Part shown: one piece after another, positions 26,853 through 36,082 of the stretch | Layout of the letters: every line of letters starts with the position of its first letter | How positions within the stretch are numbered: position 1 is the first letter of the stretch | Assembly: GCF_022829345.1 (NCBI RefSeq) | Contig: NZ_JAKSXV010000060.1 | Span: 1 to 64,000 of the forward strand | Reading direction: 5' to 3' | Length of the DNA stretch: 64,000 nucleotides | Origin: Methylobacterium sp. J-090 | GTDB lineage: Bacteria; Pseudomonadota; Alphaproteobacteria; Rhizobiales; Beijerinckiaceae | Program-made: the position numbers and the translations under genes | Notes under the pieces: generated by a model | Told to the model about the DNA's origin: nothing | Database searches by the model: none | What the model saw: the letters and a program-made list of their open reading frames with translations, nothing else

Positions 26853-26945
26853 CTGTTCAATCTCGATTGCTGAGGCGTGATAGCCGGTCCGGCAGTAGGA
26901 CGAGCCGTTCCCAAATTGCGGGTCGCCCCGCCCCGAAAGCACGCC

Positions 26946-28223
26946 GTGACCGCATCCGCCGTACGTCTCGATCGCCCCCCCATCGCCACGAGCACGCCGG
27001 CTCCGACGTCTGTCCACCGAGCGGTGCCCGCCACCGGTGTGATCCGGCCCGGTACGGCCGCCTATGCACGCACGCGCCTCGCCCTGTTCCTGGCCGGCTT
27101 CTCCACCTTCTCGCTGCTCTATGCGGTGCAGCCGATGCTCCCGAGCTTCACCTCGGAATTCGGCGTCGGCGCCTCCGAGGCATCCCTGGCCCTCTCGCTC
27201 ACCACGGGCTTCCTCGCCTTCTCGATCCTCTGCGCCGGTGCCGTATCGGAGGCCATCGGTCGTCGCGGCCTCATGTTCGGCTCCATGGCTTGCGGCGCGT
27301 TGCTGCATATCGCCTGCGCCGTGGTCCCGGGCTGGCACACGATCCTGACCTTGCGGGCGCTGGAAGGCTTCATGCTCGGCGGCGTTCCGGCGGTGGCCAT
27401 GGCCTACCTCGCCGAGGAGATCGATCCGAGGGCCCTCGGGGCGAGCATGGGGCTCTACGTCGGCGGCACGGCGTTCGGGGGCATGATGGGCCGGCTCGGC
27501 ATGGGCGCGCTGACCGAACTCGCCTCCTGGCGCGTGGCACTCGGAACCCTGGGCGTCATCGACCTCCTCGCGGCTCTGGGCTTCCTCTGGTTGCTGCCGC
27601 CTTCCCGCAACTTCGTGCGGCGAAAGGGGGTGAACGCCGCCTATCACTTCGAGGCGTGGCGCGCTCACCTGCGCAATCCCGGCCTGCCGCTGCTGTTCGT
27701 CACCGGTTTTCTGGTGCTCGGGGTCTTCGTGGCGACGTTCAACTACCTCACCTTCCGCCTGAGTGCGGCGCCCTACGGCTTGAGCCAGACGCAGATCAGC
27801 CTGGTCTTCGCGGTGTTCCTGTTCGGCGTGGTCGCCTCCACGGCGGCCGGGCGGCTGGCCGACCGGTTCGGCCGTGGCCCGGTTCTCACCGCCGGCGTCG
27901 GCATCATGGCGCTCGGGCTCGGCCTCACGCTCCTGCCGATGCTGGCGATGGTGATCTTCGGAATCGTTGGCATCACCGTCGGCTTCTTCGTGGCGCATGC
28001 GGTGGCGAGCGGCTGGGTCGGCCGCATGGCGGTGGGCTCCAAGGGGCACGCGGCCTCCCTCTACCTCTTGGCCTACTACCTCGGTTCCAGCTGCCTCGGC
28101 TCGGCCGGCGGCTGGTTCTGGACCCATGGCGGCTGGACGACGGTAGCCGGATTCAACGCCGTCCTACTCGGTCTCGCCGGAACGATCGCAGGCCGCCTGT
28201 GGTGGACCGAACGGCGGAGCTGA
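26946..28223 (+). CDS. MFS transporter, YnfM-like
   Basis: About 425 residues with twelve predicted membrane helices; a GTG at 26946 is used, though a GTG at 26877 would add 23 residues. The first helix pair (LALFLAGFSTFSLLYAVQPMLP) and the loop SEAIGRRGLMFGSM correspond to the MFS A-motif region. GRLADRFGRGPVLTAG is the second-half A-motif. YnfM-like proteins are predicted drug or metabolite exporters. The divergent LysR gene and the operator-like palindrome suggest inducible control. The 40-residue Pro/Ala-rich N-terminus before helix 1 is longer than usual. Confidence 0.88.
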   Translation: MTASAVRLDRPPIATSTPAPTSVHRAVPATGVIRPGTAAYARTRLALFLAGFSTFSLLYAVQPMLPSFTSEFGVGASEASLALSLTTGFLAFSILCAGAVSEAIGRRGLMFGSMACGALLHIACAVVPGWHTILTLRALEGFMLGGVPAVAMAYLAEEIDPRALGASMGLYVGGTAFGGMMGRLGMGALTELASWRVALGTLGVIDLLAALGFLWLLPPSRNFVRRKGVNAAYHFEAWRAHLRNPGLPLLFVTGFLVLGVFVATFNYLTFRLSAAPYGLSQTQISLVFAVFLFGVVASTAAGRLADRFGRGPVLTAGVGIMALGLGLTLLPMLAMVIFGIVGITVGFFVAHAVASGWVGRMAVGSKGHAASLYLLAYYLGSSCLGSAGGWFWTHGGWTTVAGFNAVLLGLAGTIAGRLWWTERRS

Positions 28224-28437
28224 AGCCTCGGGGAGCGCCGTATGACGGGCATGCGGGATCGGACGCTCGCCCCGAGCCAAGTCCGGAGCCCACGCCCAGT
28301 CAGGAACCGGTTCAGATCCGGCTTCCCGTACCCGAACCGCCACGCTACGACCACGGCATCTTTATTCACGGGCGCGCTCGACCAATCGCGGGAGCGGCAC
28401 GTTGGTGGGGCAGCGCGTATCAGGGGTAGCGTACAGC

Positions 28438-29517
28438 ATGGCCACGGACATCCTCTCCCGCGAGGCGGGCATCGCGCATGCCGCCAACCGGCTCCCCTCC
28501 GTGATCGTCGACGACTACAACAGCGAATTGAAGACCGACGACGGGTTCGTCGGTGACAAGGTCTCGAAAAAGGCCTTTCGCGAGATCCTGGAGACGTGGC
28601 GGGAGACCCTGCGCAAGATCGGCTCCGACCCCTTCGGTGACAAACCGAGCGCCGAGCTCAGCAAGAAGACCCTCGACCGAGCCCTGGAAGGGAACGATCC
28701 CCTGACCTCCGGCCTGGTATTCAGCGCCATCGAGGATTTCGGCCAGGAACTCGCCGGGGTGGTGCGTCGCTTTCTGAGGCAGAAGGGCTGGCGCGACACC
28801 GAAGGCATCGTGGTGGGCGGCGGCTTCAGCGACAGCCGCGTCGGCCACCTCGCCATCGCCCGGGCGGGCGTGATCCTGAGGGCGGGCGGCCTCGACCTCA
28901 CCCTGGAGCCGATCCGTCATCATCCCGACGAGGCCGGCCTCATCGGCTCGGTGCACCTCGCGCCGGCCTGGATCTTCTCGGGCTACGACAGCCTGCTCGC
29001 CGTCGATATCGGCGGCAGCAACATCCGCGCGGGCGTGGTGGCGACGAACCTGCGCAAGGCGTCCGACCTGTCGCGCAGCGCCGTCTGGCGCTCGGAGATC
29101 TGGCGTCATTGCGACGAGGACCCGGCCCCTTCCCGCGACGCGGCCGTGGACCGGCTCATCGCCATGCTGACGGACCTGATCCGCCGCGCCGATCGGGCCA
29201 ACCTCGCTCTGGCGCCCTTCATCGGCATCGGCTGCCCGGGCGTGATCGCGGCCGACGGCACCATCGACCGCGGCGGCCAGAACCTCCCCGGCAACTGGGA
29301 GGCCGACCATTTCAACCTCGCCGAACGCCTCGTTGCGGCAATTCCCCGGATCGGCGAGCACGCCACCATGGTGGTGATGCACAACGACGCCGTCGTACAG
29401 GGCCTGAGCGAGGTGCCGTACCGGGCGGACCTGACCCGCTGGGGCATCCTCACCATCGGCACCGGGCTCGGCAATGCCCGCTTCACCAACCGGAGCGCGG
29501 ACGAGGCCGCCGGCTAA
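28438..29517 (+). CDS. ROK-type sugar kinase homologue with swapped halves
   Basis: 359 residues from the ATG at 28438. ROK kinases normally start with the phosphate loop (D-x-G-G-T/S) and end with a C-terminal lobe. Here LLAVDIGGSNIRAGVV lies at 186-201. It is followed by GIGCPGVIAADGTIDRGGQN (263-282), the catalytic-type NDA (316-318) and GTGLGNARF (341-349). The lobe that should come after, with GGGFS (127-131) and helices up to residue 175, precedes it instead. The protein ends soon after GTGLGNA, so the canonical ROK zinc and GH motif segment is absent. Substrate unknown. Gaps of about 210 and 100 bases flank it. Confidence 0.75.
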   Translation: MATDILSREAGIAHAANRLPSVIVDDYNSELKTDDGFVGDKVSKKAFREILETWRETLRKIGSDPFGDKPSAELSKKTLDRALEGNDPLTSGLVFSAIEDFGQELAGVVRRFLRQKGWRDTEGIVVGGGFSDSRVGHLAIARAGVILRAGGLDLTLEPIRHHPDEAGLIGSVHLAPAWIFSGYDSLLAVDIGGSNIRAGVVATNLRKASDLSRSAVWRSEIWRHCDEDPAPSRDAAVDRLIAMLTDLIRRADRANLALAPFIGIGCPGVIAADGTIDRGGQNLPGNWEADHFNLAERLVAAIPRIGEHATMVVMHNDAVVQGLSEVPYRADLTRWGILTIGTGLGNARFTNRSADEAAG

Positions 29518-29617
29518 GGGCATCGCCCTAAAAGTCGCACCGCGGACGATGCTCCCGATCACTGTTTGCGCATCGGCGCTTACCCGAAAGCCCGCGACCG
29601 CCTTTCGGGCCGATGCT

Positions 29618-30274
29618 CTAGCGGCCGCGGCCCGCACGAGCGAGCTTCTGGGCGATCCGCCCACGCAATTCCTCGGGCAGTTCGATGTCGACGAGTCTCC
29701 ACGTCCACCCGCGCAGGCGCAGCCGCAGGCGGAACTGCCGAGCCCGCGTCGCTTCGGGCGGCACGGGAATCACCACCGTGCGAAAGCCGCGCATCTCGGA
29801 GGAGAGATAGAACGGCAAGAGACGACGCAGGTTGTCGACGTGCAATCCGGGTTTCCCGCGCTCAGGGGAGAACGAGGGTGCGGCATCGGGCGGGGCGACG
29901 ACGGGCGTTTCGGGTGGGCCGGCCTCGGGCGGTCCGAGGTCGATGGATTGCGGCCAGCCGTCATCCAGCAGATCGACCACCGTCCGGGGCGTCACCAGGG
30001 ATTCGGCGATGGGGATTGCCAGCGCCACGAGGGCATCGGTGACGCGCTGGCGCTCGCGCGGCTCGGCGGCGCCCGTGTCGCCGCGCGCCTGAGCGGCGGC
30101 GGCCACCTGCCGGATCACCGAGAGGCGCAGGGTGCGAAAATTGACGTGGCGCTCGACATAGGCCGCGTCATGCGCCTGCACCGCACGGGCGAGGTCGTAG
30201 AGCGCCCAGAACGGCGTCAGGGTGAACACGAACCAGCCGAGCGCCAGCACGACGGGAATCGACCACCAGCGCAT
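29618..30274 (-). CDS. DUF2939 membrane-anchored protein
   Basis: 218 residues. One N-terminal hydrophobic helix (WWSIPVVLALGWFVFTLTPF, about 3-22) acts as a signal anchor. DUF2939 signatures follow: YDLARAVQAHDAAYVERHVNF (26-46) and, after a Pro-rich stretch (about 118-140), RLRLRLRGWTWRLVDIELP near the C-terminus. It is probably periplasmic. Function of the family is not known. It reads in the same direction as rppH, starting 42 bases after its stop. Confidence 0.82.
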   Translation of the reverse strand: MRWWSIPVVLALGWFVFTLTPFWALYDLARAVQAHDAAYVERHVNFRTLRLSVIRQVAAAAQARGDTGAAEPRERQRVTDALVALAIPIAESLVTPRTVVDLLDDGWPQSIDLGPPEAGPPETPVVAPPDAAPSFSPERGKPGLHVDNLRRLLPFYLSSEMRGFRTVVIPVPPEATRARQFRLRLRLRGWTWRLVDIELPEELRGRIAQKLARAGRGR

Positions 30275-30315
30275 GGGCGGGCGACCTTAACCGCGGACCG
30301 GAGAGGGGGCGGGCC

Positions 30316-30861
30316 TCACGCCGGGACACACCAGTCGGTCAACCCGCCGAACGCCGCGACGACCCCCTCGTAGACCGGCCGCTTGAACGGCACGATGAGC
30401 TCCGGCAGTCCGGCCATGGGCTCCCAGCGCCAGGCGTCGAACTCGGACGGGTGTGCCCCCCCGCCCGGGGCGGCCACGTCGATCTCGCTGTCCTCGCCCA
30501 GGAAGCCGAAGGCGAACCACCTCTGGGTCTGTCCACGATAGCGGCCCTTCCAGACCTGCTTCATCACGTCGGACGGCAGATCGTAGGTGAGCCAGTCGGG
30601 CGCTTCGGCGAGCAGCCGGACGGAGCCGGGAGCGACGTTGGTCTCCTCGTAGAGTTCGCGCAACGCCGCGTCCTGCGGCGCCTCGCCCGGATCGATCCCG
30701 CCCTGCGGCATCTGCCAGGCACGCCCATCGGCGACATGCTCCGGGCCGGCATCGGCACGACGACGCCCGATGAACACGAGGCCGGTGCGGGCGATCAGCG
30801 TGATGCCGACGCAGGCGCGGTACGGCAGGTCGAGGCCGGTGTCGTTCGGAGAGGCTGTCAT
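30316..30861 (-). CDS. rppH: RNA pyrophosphohydrolase
   Basis: 181 residues from the ATG at 30861; a longer in-frame extension to 30993 is not family-like. The Nudix box GX5EX7REUXEEXGU is seen as [20 protein letters not shown] (54-73). [10 protein letters not shown] and [15 protein letters not shown] are the RppH-type flanks. It removes pyrophosphate from 5' ends of mRNA and so starts decay. It is downstream of the divergent-polysaccharide-deacetylase gene in the same direction, as in many Rhizobiales. Confidence 0.92.
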   Translation of the reverse strand: MTASPNDTGLDLPYRACVGITLIARTGLVFIGRRRADAGPEHVADGRAWQMPQGGIDPGEAPQDAALRELYEETNVAPGSVRLLAEAPDWLTYDLPSDVMKQVWKGRYRGQTQRWFAFGFLGEDSEIDVAAPGGGAHPSEFDAWRWEPMAGLPELIVPFKRPVYEGVVAAFGGLTDWCVPA

Positions 30862-30940
30862 CGGCGCGACCATAGGGCAGGCCATCCCCGTGCCGCAACG
30901 CACGATGGCGGTACCGCGTGACGATTCGTCCGATGCCCGT

Positions 30941-32143
30941 TCAGGGCGTGGCGCTGGTGAGGCGGGTGCCGGCCGGTCCGCGCAGGGCGACACTCACGGG
31001 CACGAGGCGGACACCCCGAGCCTCAAGGTCCTTCGACCAGCGCGCGATCCGGTCGATGGTCATCGGCATGGCGGTGGCCGAGACGAGGACGAACCCCTTG
31101 GCGCGCGCCTGCGCCTCGGCCCGGGTGAGTTCGCGGTCGATGGCCTCGGGTCGGGGCAGCGCGTCGAGGACGATCTCCGCGCGGGCCGTGGGCGCGCGGA
31201 CTTTGGCGCCGAGGGTGGCGGCCAGGGAGCGCGGCGAGGTGCCGTCGTCGACGTAGCCGAGGCCCCGCGCGGCGACCTCGCGCAGGACGGGCTCGAAGGC
31301 GGCAGCATCGCTCGTCAGCTTGGCGCCCATGTAGTTGACGATGCCAATGAAGCCCGAGAAGCGGCTCATCGCCCAGGCGAGGCGGTCGATGTTCTCCGGG
31401 ATACGGGCGGTGGTGAGCAGGGTCTGCGGTCCCGGATCGCTGTCGGGATAGTCGAACGGCTCCATCGGCGCCTGGAGCAAGGCCTCGTGGCCGGCCTCGC
31501 GGGCGCGGGCGACGGTGCGCTCGAGGTCGCTGCCATAGGGGCCGAAGGCGAGGCTGACCTCGGGCGGCAGCCGGGTGATGGCACTGGCGGTGGCGGACTG
31601 GCCGATGCCGAGGCCCGACACGAGGATGGCGATGCGTGGACCTGTGGTGGCGGGGTCGGGCCGGGCATAGATGTCGAGGGCGCGGACCCGGCCCTCGCCG
31701 AGGCGTGGGACGGAGCCATGACGCCCACGCTCGACGAGACGGGGATCAGGCGCGGGGGCCAGCTTCACGGGCGCCGTGTCGGGCACGCGAATCACCACCG
31801 CCTCGCTTGGCGCGTTGCCGCCCCCGGCCCGCACGACGGTGACGCCGGAGGCGGTCTCGACCGCATCGGCGGAACGCTGGGCGGCGATGGGCTTCTCGGA
31901 GGCCGGGGTCGCGGCCACCGGCGTGGGCGGTGGGTCCCGCAAGGAGATGGTCGCGATCGCCACAGGCTCTCCCCCCTGCGGATCGCCCGTGACGACGAGG
32001 ATGCTGACACCCGTAATGAAGCCGAGCCCCAGCACACCCAACATCAGCCTGGGTGTCGGACGCATGGCGGCCAGCGCTCGAACCCGCTCACGGGGGGTAG
32101 GCTTGGCGCCGAGCGGCCGGGTCAGGATGTCGTCGGAGGCCAC
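30941..32143 (-). CDS. Divergent polysaccharide deacetylase family protein
   Basis: 400 residues from a GTG at 32143. A single hydrophobic segment ([21 protein letters not shown], about 33-53) anchors a large periplasmic part. A Pro/Ala-rich linker (about 55-130) leads to the Polysacc_deac_2 domain, opening with [20 protein letters not shown] (about 170-189) and including [17 protein letters not shown]. Family members are related to carbohydrate esterases and are encoded beside ctpA and envC, suggesting a role in envelope or septal wall remodelling. Catalytic activity is unproven for the family. Confidence 0.85.
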   Translation of the reverse strand: MASDDILTRPLGAKPTPRERVRALAAMRPTPRLMLGVLGLGFITGVSILVVTGDPQGGEPVAIATISLRDPPPTPVAATPASEKPIAAQRSADAVETASGVTVVRAGGGNAPSEAVVIRVPDTAPVKLAPAPDPRLVERGRHGSVPRLGEGRVRALDIYARPDPATTGPRIAILVSGLGIGQSATASAITRLPPEVSLAFGPYGSDLERTVARAREAGHEALLQAPMEPFDYPDSDPGPQTLLTTARIPENIDRLAWAMSRFSGFIGIVNYMGAKLTSDAAAFEPVLREVAARGLGYVDDGTSPRSLAATLGAKVRAPTARAEIVLDALPRPEAIDRELTRAEAQARAKGFVLVSATAMPMTIDRIARWSKDLEARGVRLVPVSVALRGPAGTRLTSATP

Positions 32144-32204
32144 GCTCAGCCGCTTCCCTCAGAATCTGGGACGAGATCGGGTTGACGGGTCCCAAACGAG
32201 AGCG

Positions 32205-32241
32205 GGCCCCCGACATCGGTTCTGAACCGACATTGGGGGCC
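32205..32241 (-). terminator. Hairpin downstream of ctpA
   Basis: GGCCCCC (32205-32211) pairs with GGGGGCC (32235-32241). Inside, CGGTT and AACCG pair across a CTG loop, with an internal mismatch between the two stems. No T run follows on the minus strand. It probably limits read-through from ctpA into the deacetylase gene. Confidence 0.5.
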
Positions 32242-32282
32242 GCCATGGTTAACGCTTCGCTAAGTGACGGGCGCGCTTCGCC

Positions 32283-33605
32283 TCAGTTCGGAACGGCGGC
32301 CTTCGGCGTGTTGGCCGCGCCCTTCTGAATGCCGCGCAGGAAGTCGAAAGCGGCCGTGAGCTGCTTGTCCTTGGCCGGGTCGGGCGGCACGTAGGCCGAC
32401 GAACCGCCGCGCTCCTCGACGTCCTTCTGCTTGAGGTGGCCCTTGAGGCCGGCCTCGCCCTTGGTCTCGTCCTTGCCCTTCAGCTCGTCCGGCACCTCCT
32501 GCAGGACCTCCTGATCCGGCTCGATGCCCTTGGCCTGGATCGAGCGGCCCGACGGCGTGTAGTAGCGTGCCGTGGTCAGGCGCAGGGCGCCGCTGCCGCC
32601 GAGCGGGATGATCGACTGCACGGAGCCCTTACCGAACGAACGGGTGCCGAGCACCGTCGCGCGCTTGTGGTCCTGCAGGGCGCCGGCCACGATCTCGGAG
32701 GCCGAGGCCGACCCGCCATTGACCAGAACGACGATGGGCTTGCCCTTGGTCAGGTCGCCGGATTTGGCCGAGAAGCGCTGGGTCTCGTCGGGATTGCGGC
32801 CGCGGGTCGAGACGATCTCGCCCCGGTCGAGGAACGCGTCGGACACCATGACGGCCTGATCGAGGAGGCCGCCCGGGTTGTTGCGCAGGTCGAGGACGTA
32901 GCCCTTGAGTTTGTCCGCACCGATCTCGGTGTTCAGTTTGTCGATGGCCGCGCGCAGGCCATCGAAGGTCTGCTCGTTGAACTGGGTGAGGCGGATGTAG
33001 CCGACATCGCCGCCCTCGGCGCGCGAGCGCACGGGCTTGATCTTGATCACATCGCGGTTGAGCACGACCTCGATCGGGTCCTTCGACTCCTTGCGGCTGA
33101 TCTTGAGCTTGACCGGCGAGTTCACCGGACCGCGCATCTTGTCGACGGCTTGGTTCAGGGTGAGCCCCTGGACCTGATCCTCGTCGATCTGCGTGATCAC
33201 GTCATTTGAGAGAATGCCGGCCTTCGAGGCGGGGGTGTCGTCGATGGGGGTCACGACCTTGATCAGGCCGTCCTCCATGGTGACCTCGATGCCGAGGCCG
33301 CCGAACTCACCGCGCGTCTGCACCTGCATGTCGCGAAAGCTCTTGGAATCCATGTAGCTCGAATGCGGATCGAGCGAGGTCAGCATGCCGTTCACGGCCG
33401 CCTCGATGAGCTTCGCCTCGTCGGGCTTCTCGACGTAGTCGGTGCGGACCTTCTCGAACACGTCCCCGAACAGGCTGAGTTGGCGGTAGGTCTCGGCCGA
33501 GGCCGCCACGGCGCTGGTCCCGGACAGCAGGCGGGTCTGGGTCGCGACCATGGATGACCCGACGCCGAGGAACGCGCCGAGGAGAACGAGGGAAACCTTG
33601 CGCAT
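32283..33605 (-). CDS. ctpA: Carboxyl-terminal processing protease (S41A)
   Basis: 440 residues from the ATG at 33605, which overlaps the stop of envC by one base (TAATG). A signal peptide or anchor (MRKVSLVLLGAFLGVGSSMV) is followed by a PDZ domain (about 95-175). The S41 protease core has NGGSASASEIVAG (296-308, nucleophile near Ser301) and the lysine base in GTRSFGKG (320-327, Lys326). The C-terminal 60 residues are charged. It trims periplasmic proteins, often peptidoglycan hydrolases, which fits coupling to envC. Confidence 0.95.
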   Translation of the reverse strand: MRKVSLVLLGAFLGVGSSMVATQTRLLSGTSAVAASAETYRQLSLFGDVFEKVRTDYVEKPDEAKLIEAAVNGMLTSLDPHSSYMDSKSFRDMQVQTRGEFGGLGIEVTMEDGLIKVVTPIDDTPASKAGILSNDVITQIDEDQVQGLTLNQAVDKMRGPVNSPVKLKISRKESKDPIEVVLNRDVIKIKPVRSRAEGGDVGYIRLTQFNEQTFDGLRAAIDKLNTEIGADKLKGYVLDLRNNPGGLLDQAVMVSDAFLDRGEIVSTRGRNPDETQRFSAKSGDLTKGKPIVVLVNGGSASASEIVAGALQDHKRATVLGTRSFGKGSVQSIIPLGGSGALRLTTARYYTPSGRSIQAKGIEPDQEVLQEVPDELKGKDETKGEAGLKGHLKQKDVEERGGSSAYVPPDPAKDKQLTAAFDFLRGIQKGAANTPKAAVPN

Positions 33606-35008
33606 TATCCGCGAACCTTCTCGCTGGGGCTTTTGGCCCACCAAGGCTCCGGATCGATGGAGCCGCCGTCTTTTCTGAACTCGACGTATAACACCGGATC
33701 GCCGCCGGCCGGGGCCGCACCCGCGCCGCCCTCGCCCATGGCCGCCACGGGTTCACCCGCGAGGACGAACTGGCCGACCTCGACGTCGATCTGATCCATC
33801 CCGGCCAGCAGCAGATAGTAGCCATCGCCGGCATTGATGATCAAGAGACGGCCATACGAGCGAAATTGGCCGGCGAACGACACCCACCCATCGGCCGGCG
33901 AGGAAACCACGGCTTTGGGCCGAGTGGTGAGCGAAATGCCGCGGGTGGCGCCGCCGTTCCCGTCCGGTTGATTGAAACCGCGCGTGAGGGCGCCGCTCAC
34001 GGGCCGGGGCAGATCGCCGCGCGTATCAACGAACCGGACCTTGGGAGCCAGGCGCGCCGGATCGCGGGCACCGGCGGCCGCGAAACGCTCCTGGGTCACG
34101 CGCGCCTCGCGGGTCTCGGCCGCGCGGGCCTCGTCCGCTGCGCGCCGCGCGGAAGCGACCTCGCCTTCCATCCGGTCCAGGAGTTCCTTGAGGCTCCTGG
34201 CCTGGACGCCGAGTTCCGCGGCGCGCATGCGCTCTGCGGCCAGGCCACTCTCGGCCTCGGCCAAGCGCGTCCGACGGGCGGCGATCAGGCCGTTCAGGCG
34301 CTGCTGCTCGCGGGCCCAGCCGGCTAGATCGTTCTTCAGGCCTTCACGATCGGCGGCGATGAGCCCTTTCAGGCGCACGAGCTCGGTGAGGTCGGCGGCC
34401 AGGGTCTCGGCCTCGCCACGCAGTTCGGGCACGACGGCGCCGAGCAGCATCGAGGTACGGATGACGGCGAGCACGTCCTCTGGCCGCACCAGTACAGCCG
34501 GCGGCGGTCGCCGCCCCATGCGCTGGAGGGCCGCCAGGATCTCCGCAATGACGCCGCGCCGCCCGTCCAGCGAGCGCCGGATGGCCGCCTCGGAGGTACC
34601 CAAGGTCTTCAGGCGCTCTTCGAGCCGGGTCATACGGTCCTCCGTCGCCTGGGCTTGCCGGGCGGCATCGAGGAGCGCGATGTTGAACTTGGCCCGATCC
34701 CCGCCGATGGAAGCAATCTCGGCCTCCAACCGAGCCTTCGTGCCCGTGGAGGCGGCCAGCGCCTCTTCGATGCGTTTCAGGTTCTCGGCGCGGCGGTTCT
34801 TTTCGTCGAGGGCGTTCTGGATCGCATCCGGCTTGGCGACCGCTGTCTTGGCGGTTGAGTCCTGCGCGTTGGAGTCTTGCGCGGTGGATTCCTGCGCGAT
34901 CGCGGGCGCGGCCATGGACAAGGTGGCCATGAGTGCCGCGGTCAGGATCAGGGCATGCGAACCGCGCCCTTCCGTCTCCGCCGCCGTGCCTGCCCCGCGC
35001 GCCGTCAT
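33605..35008 (-). CDS. envC: EnvC-like murein hydrolase activator
   Basis: 467 residues with a signal peptide (about 17-38), a long coiled coil (about 60-290) and a C-terminal LytM/M23 domain (about 340-455). The zinc ligands of active M23 peptidases (HxxxD and HxH) are not present: the corresponding parts read TRGISLTTRP and YYLLLAGMDQ. It should therefore activate amidases, as EnvC does, and not cut wall itself. The ATGA overlap with rlmH and the TAATG overlap with ctpA put it in one operon with both. Confidence 0.88.
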   Translation of the reverse strand: MTARGAGTAAETEGRGSHALILTAALMATLSMAAPAIAQESTAQDSNAQDSTAKTAVAKPDAIQNALDEKNRRAENLKRIEEALAASTGTKARLEAEIASIGGDRAKFNIALLDAARQAQATEDRMTRLEERLKTLGTSEAAIRRSLDGRRGVIAEILAALQRMGRRPPPAVLVRPEDVLAVIRTSMLLGAVVPELRGEAETLAADLTELVRLKGLIAADREGLKNDLAGWAREQQRLNGLIAARRTRLAEAESGLAAERMRAAELGVQARSLKELLDRMEGEVASARRAADEARAAETREARVTQERFAAAGARDPARLAPKVRFVDTRGDLPRPVSGALTRGFNQPDGNGGATRGISLTTRPKAVVSSPADGWVSFAGQFRSYGRLLIINAGDGYYLLLAGMDQIDVEVGQFVLAGEPVAAMGEGGAGAAPAGGDPVLYVEFRKDGGSIDPEPWWAKSPSEKVRG

Positions 35009-35502
35009 CGTTCGTCGAGATTTCCACGGTGATAGGGGTGGCCGGCCAGGATGGTCAGCGCCCGATACACCTGCTCCAGGGCCAGCACGCGCACAAGGCC
35101 ATGCGGCAACGTCGCCGCCCCGAAGGAGAGGGTGAGGTCGGCTCGCGATCGGACGCTGGGGTCGAGTCCGTCCGCACCACCGATGGCAACGACGAGGCTC
35201 GGCCGCGCGGCATCACGCCAGGCGGTCAGCCGGTGGACGAAGCTCTCGCTGGTGAGGTCGGCGCGTCCGCGCTCGTCATAGACGACGAGGGCCGCGCCAA
35301 TCGCGTGAGACAGGAGGGCAGCGCCCTCCTCCGCGCACCGGTCCTGTGGACGGCGTGCCCGGCTTTCGGGGATCTCAGTGATTTCGCAAGCCGGAAATCC
35401 GAGGCCGCGTCCGAGCTGGGCCGCCCGCTCGCGGTAGCGTGCAGCGAGATCACGCTCGGGTCCGGCCTTCAGACGGCCGACGGCGGCGACGAGCAGGCGC
35501 AC
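35005..35502 (-). CDS. rlmH: 23S rRNA pseudouridine(1915) N3-methyltransferase
   Basis: 165 residues, start GTG at 35502. This SPOUT-class enzyme methylates pseudouridine in helix 69 of assembled 70S ribosomes. Family marks are VVYDERGRAD, the SAM-knot VVAIGGADGLDPSV, LSFGAATLPHGLVRVLALEQVYRA and the ending GHPYHR. Downstream of rsfS after 21 bases and overlapping envC by 4. Confidence 0.94.
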   Translation of the reverse strand: MRLLVAAVGRLKAGPERDLAARYRERAAQLGRGLGFPACEITEIPESRARRPQDRCAEEGAALLSHAIGAALVVYDERGRADLTSESFVHRLTAWRDAARPSLVVAIGGADGLDPSVRSRADLTLSFGAATLPHGLVRVLALEQVYRALTILAGHPYHRGNLDER

Positions 35503-35523
35503 GGATCGCGGCCCGACCTGAAG

Positions 35524-35967
35524 TCACTCGGCGATGGCGACGCTGGGAAGATCGGCGGCCGGGCGATCGGCGCCCCACATCTTCTCGAGGTTGTAGAAGC
35601 CGCGCACTTCCGGGCGGAAGATGTGGACGATGATGTCGCCGGCATCGATCAGCACCCAGTCGCAGGCCGGCATGCCCTCGACCCTGGCCGAGCCGAGGCC
35701 CTTAGCCTTCATGTCCTGCAGGATGCGGTCGGCGATGGCGCCGACATGGCGCTGCGAGCGCCCCGACGTGATGATCATGGTGTCGGCGAGCGAGGTGCGA
35801 CCCATGAGATCGATCTCGATGGTCTCCTCGGCCTTCATGTCCTCGAGGCAATCGAGGGCGAGTGTTTTCAGGCTGCCGATCTTACGGTCGGCGTCGCTGT
35901 CGGAACCCGAAGTTCCGTGGTGGACCGCGTCGTTCAGCGTCTCGATTCCTGCAATGGCCATCATCAT
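35524..35967 (-). CDS. rsfS: Ribosome silencing factor RsfS
   Basis: 147 residues from the first of three consecutive ATG codons at 35967; a frame extension to 36042 is not family-like. The core is LDCLEDMKAEETIEIDLMGRTSLADTMIITSG followed by RHVGAIADRI and CDWVLIDAGDIIVHIF. RsfS binds L14 and blocks 30S joining during starvation. An extra N-terminal segment of about 30 residues precedes the core. Part of the obg-to-ctpA cluster. Confidence 0.94.
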   Translation of the reverse strand: MMMAIAGIETLNDAVHHGTSGSDSDADRKIGSLKTLALDCLEDMKAEETIEIDLMGRTSLADTMIITSGRSQRHVGAIADRILQDMKAKGLGSARVEGMPACDWVLIDAGDIIVHIFRPEVRGFYNLEKMWGADRPAADLPSVAIAE

Positions 35968-36082
35968 GGGGCGATCGTACCCCGAAAGTGTGCCGCAGGG
36001 AACGTTCCAGTTGCGTGTTCGGTAAATCGCCCCCTCGCACACCTTTGTACCGGTATTCTTCGGATCCTCATCCCGTGTCCCC

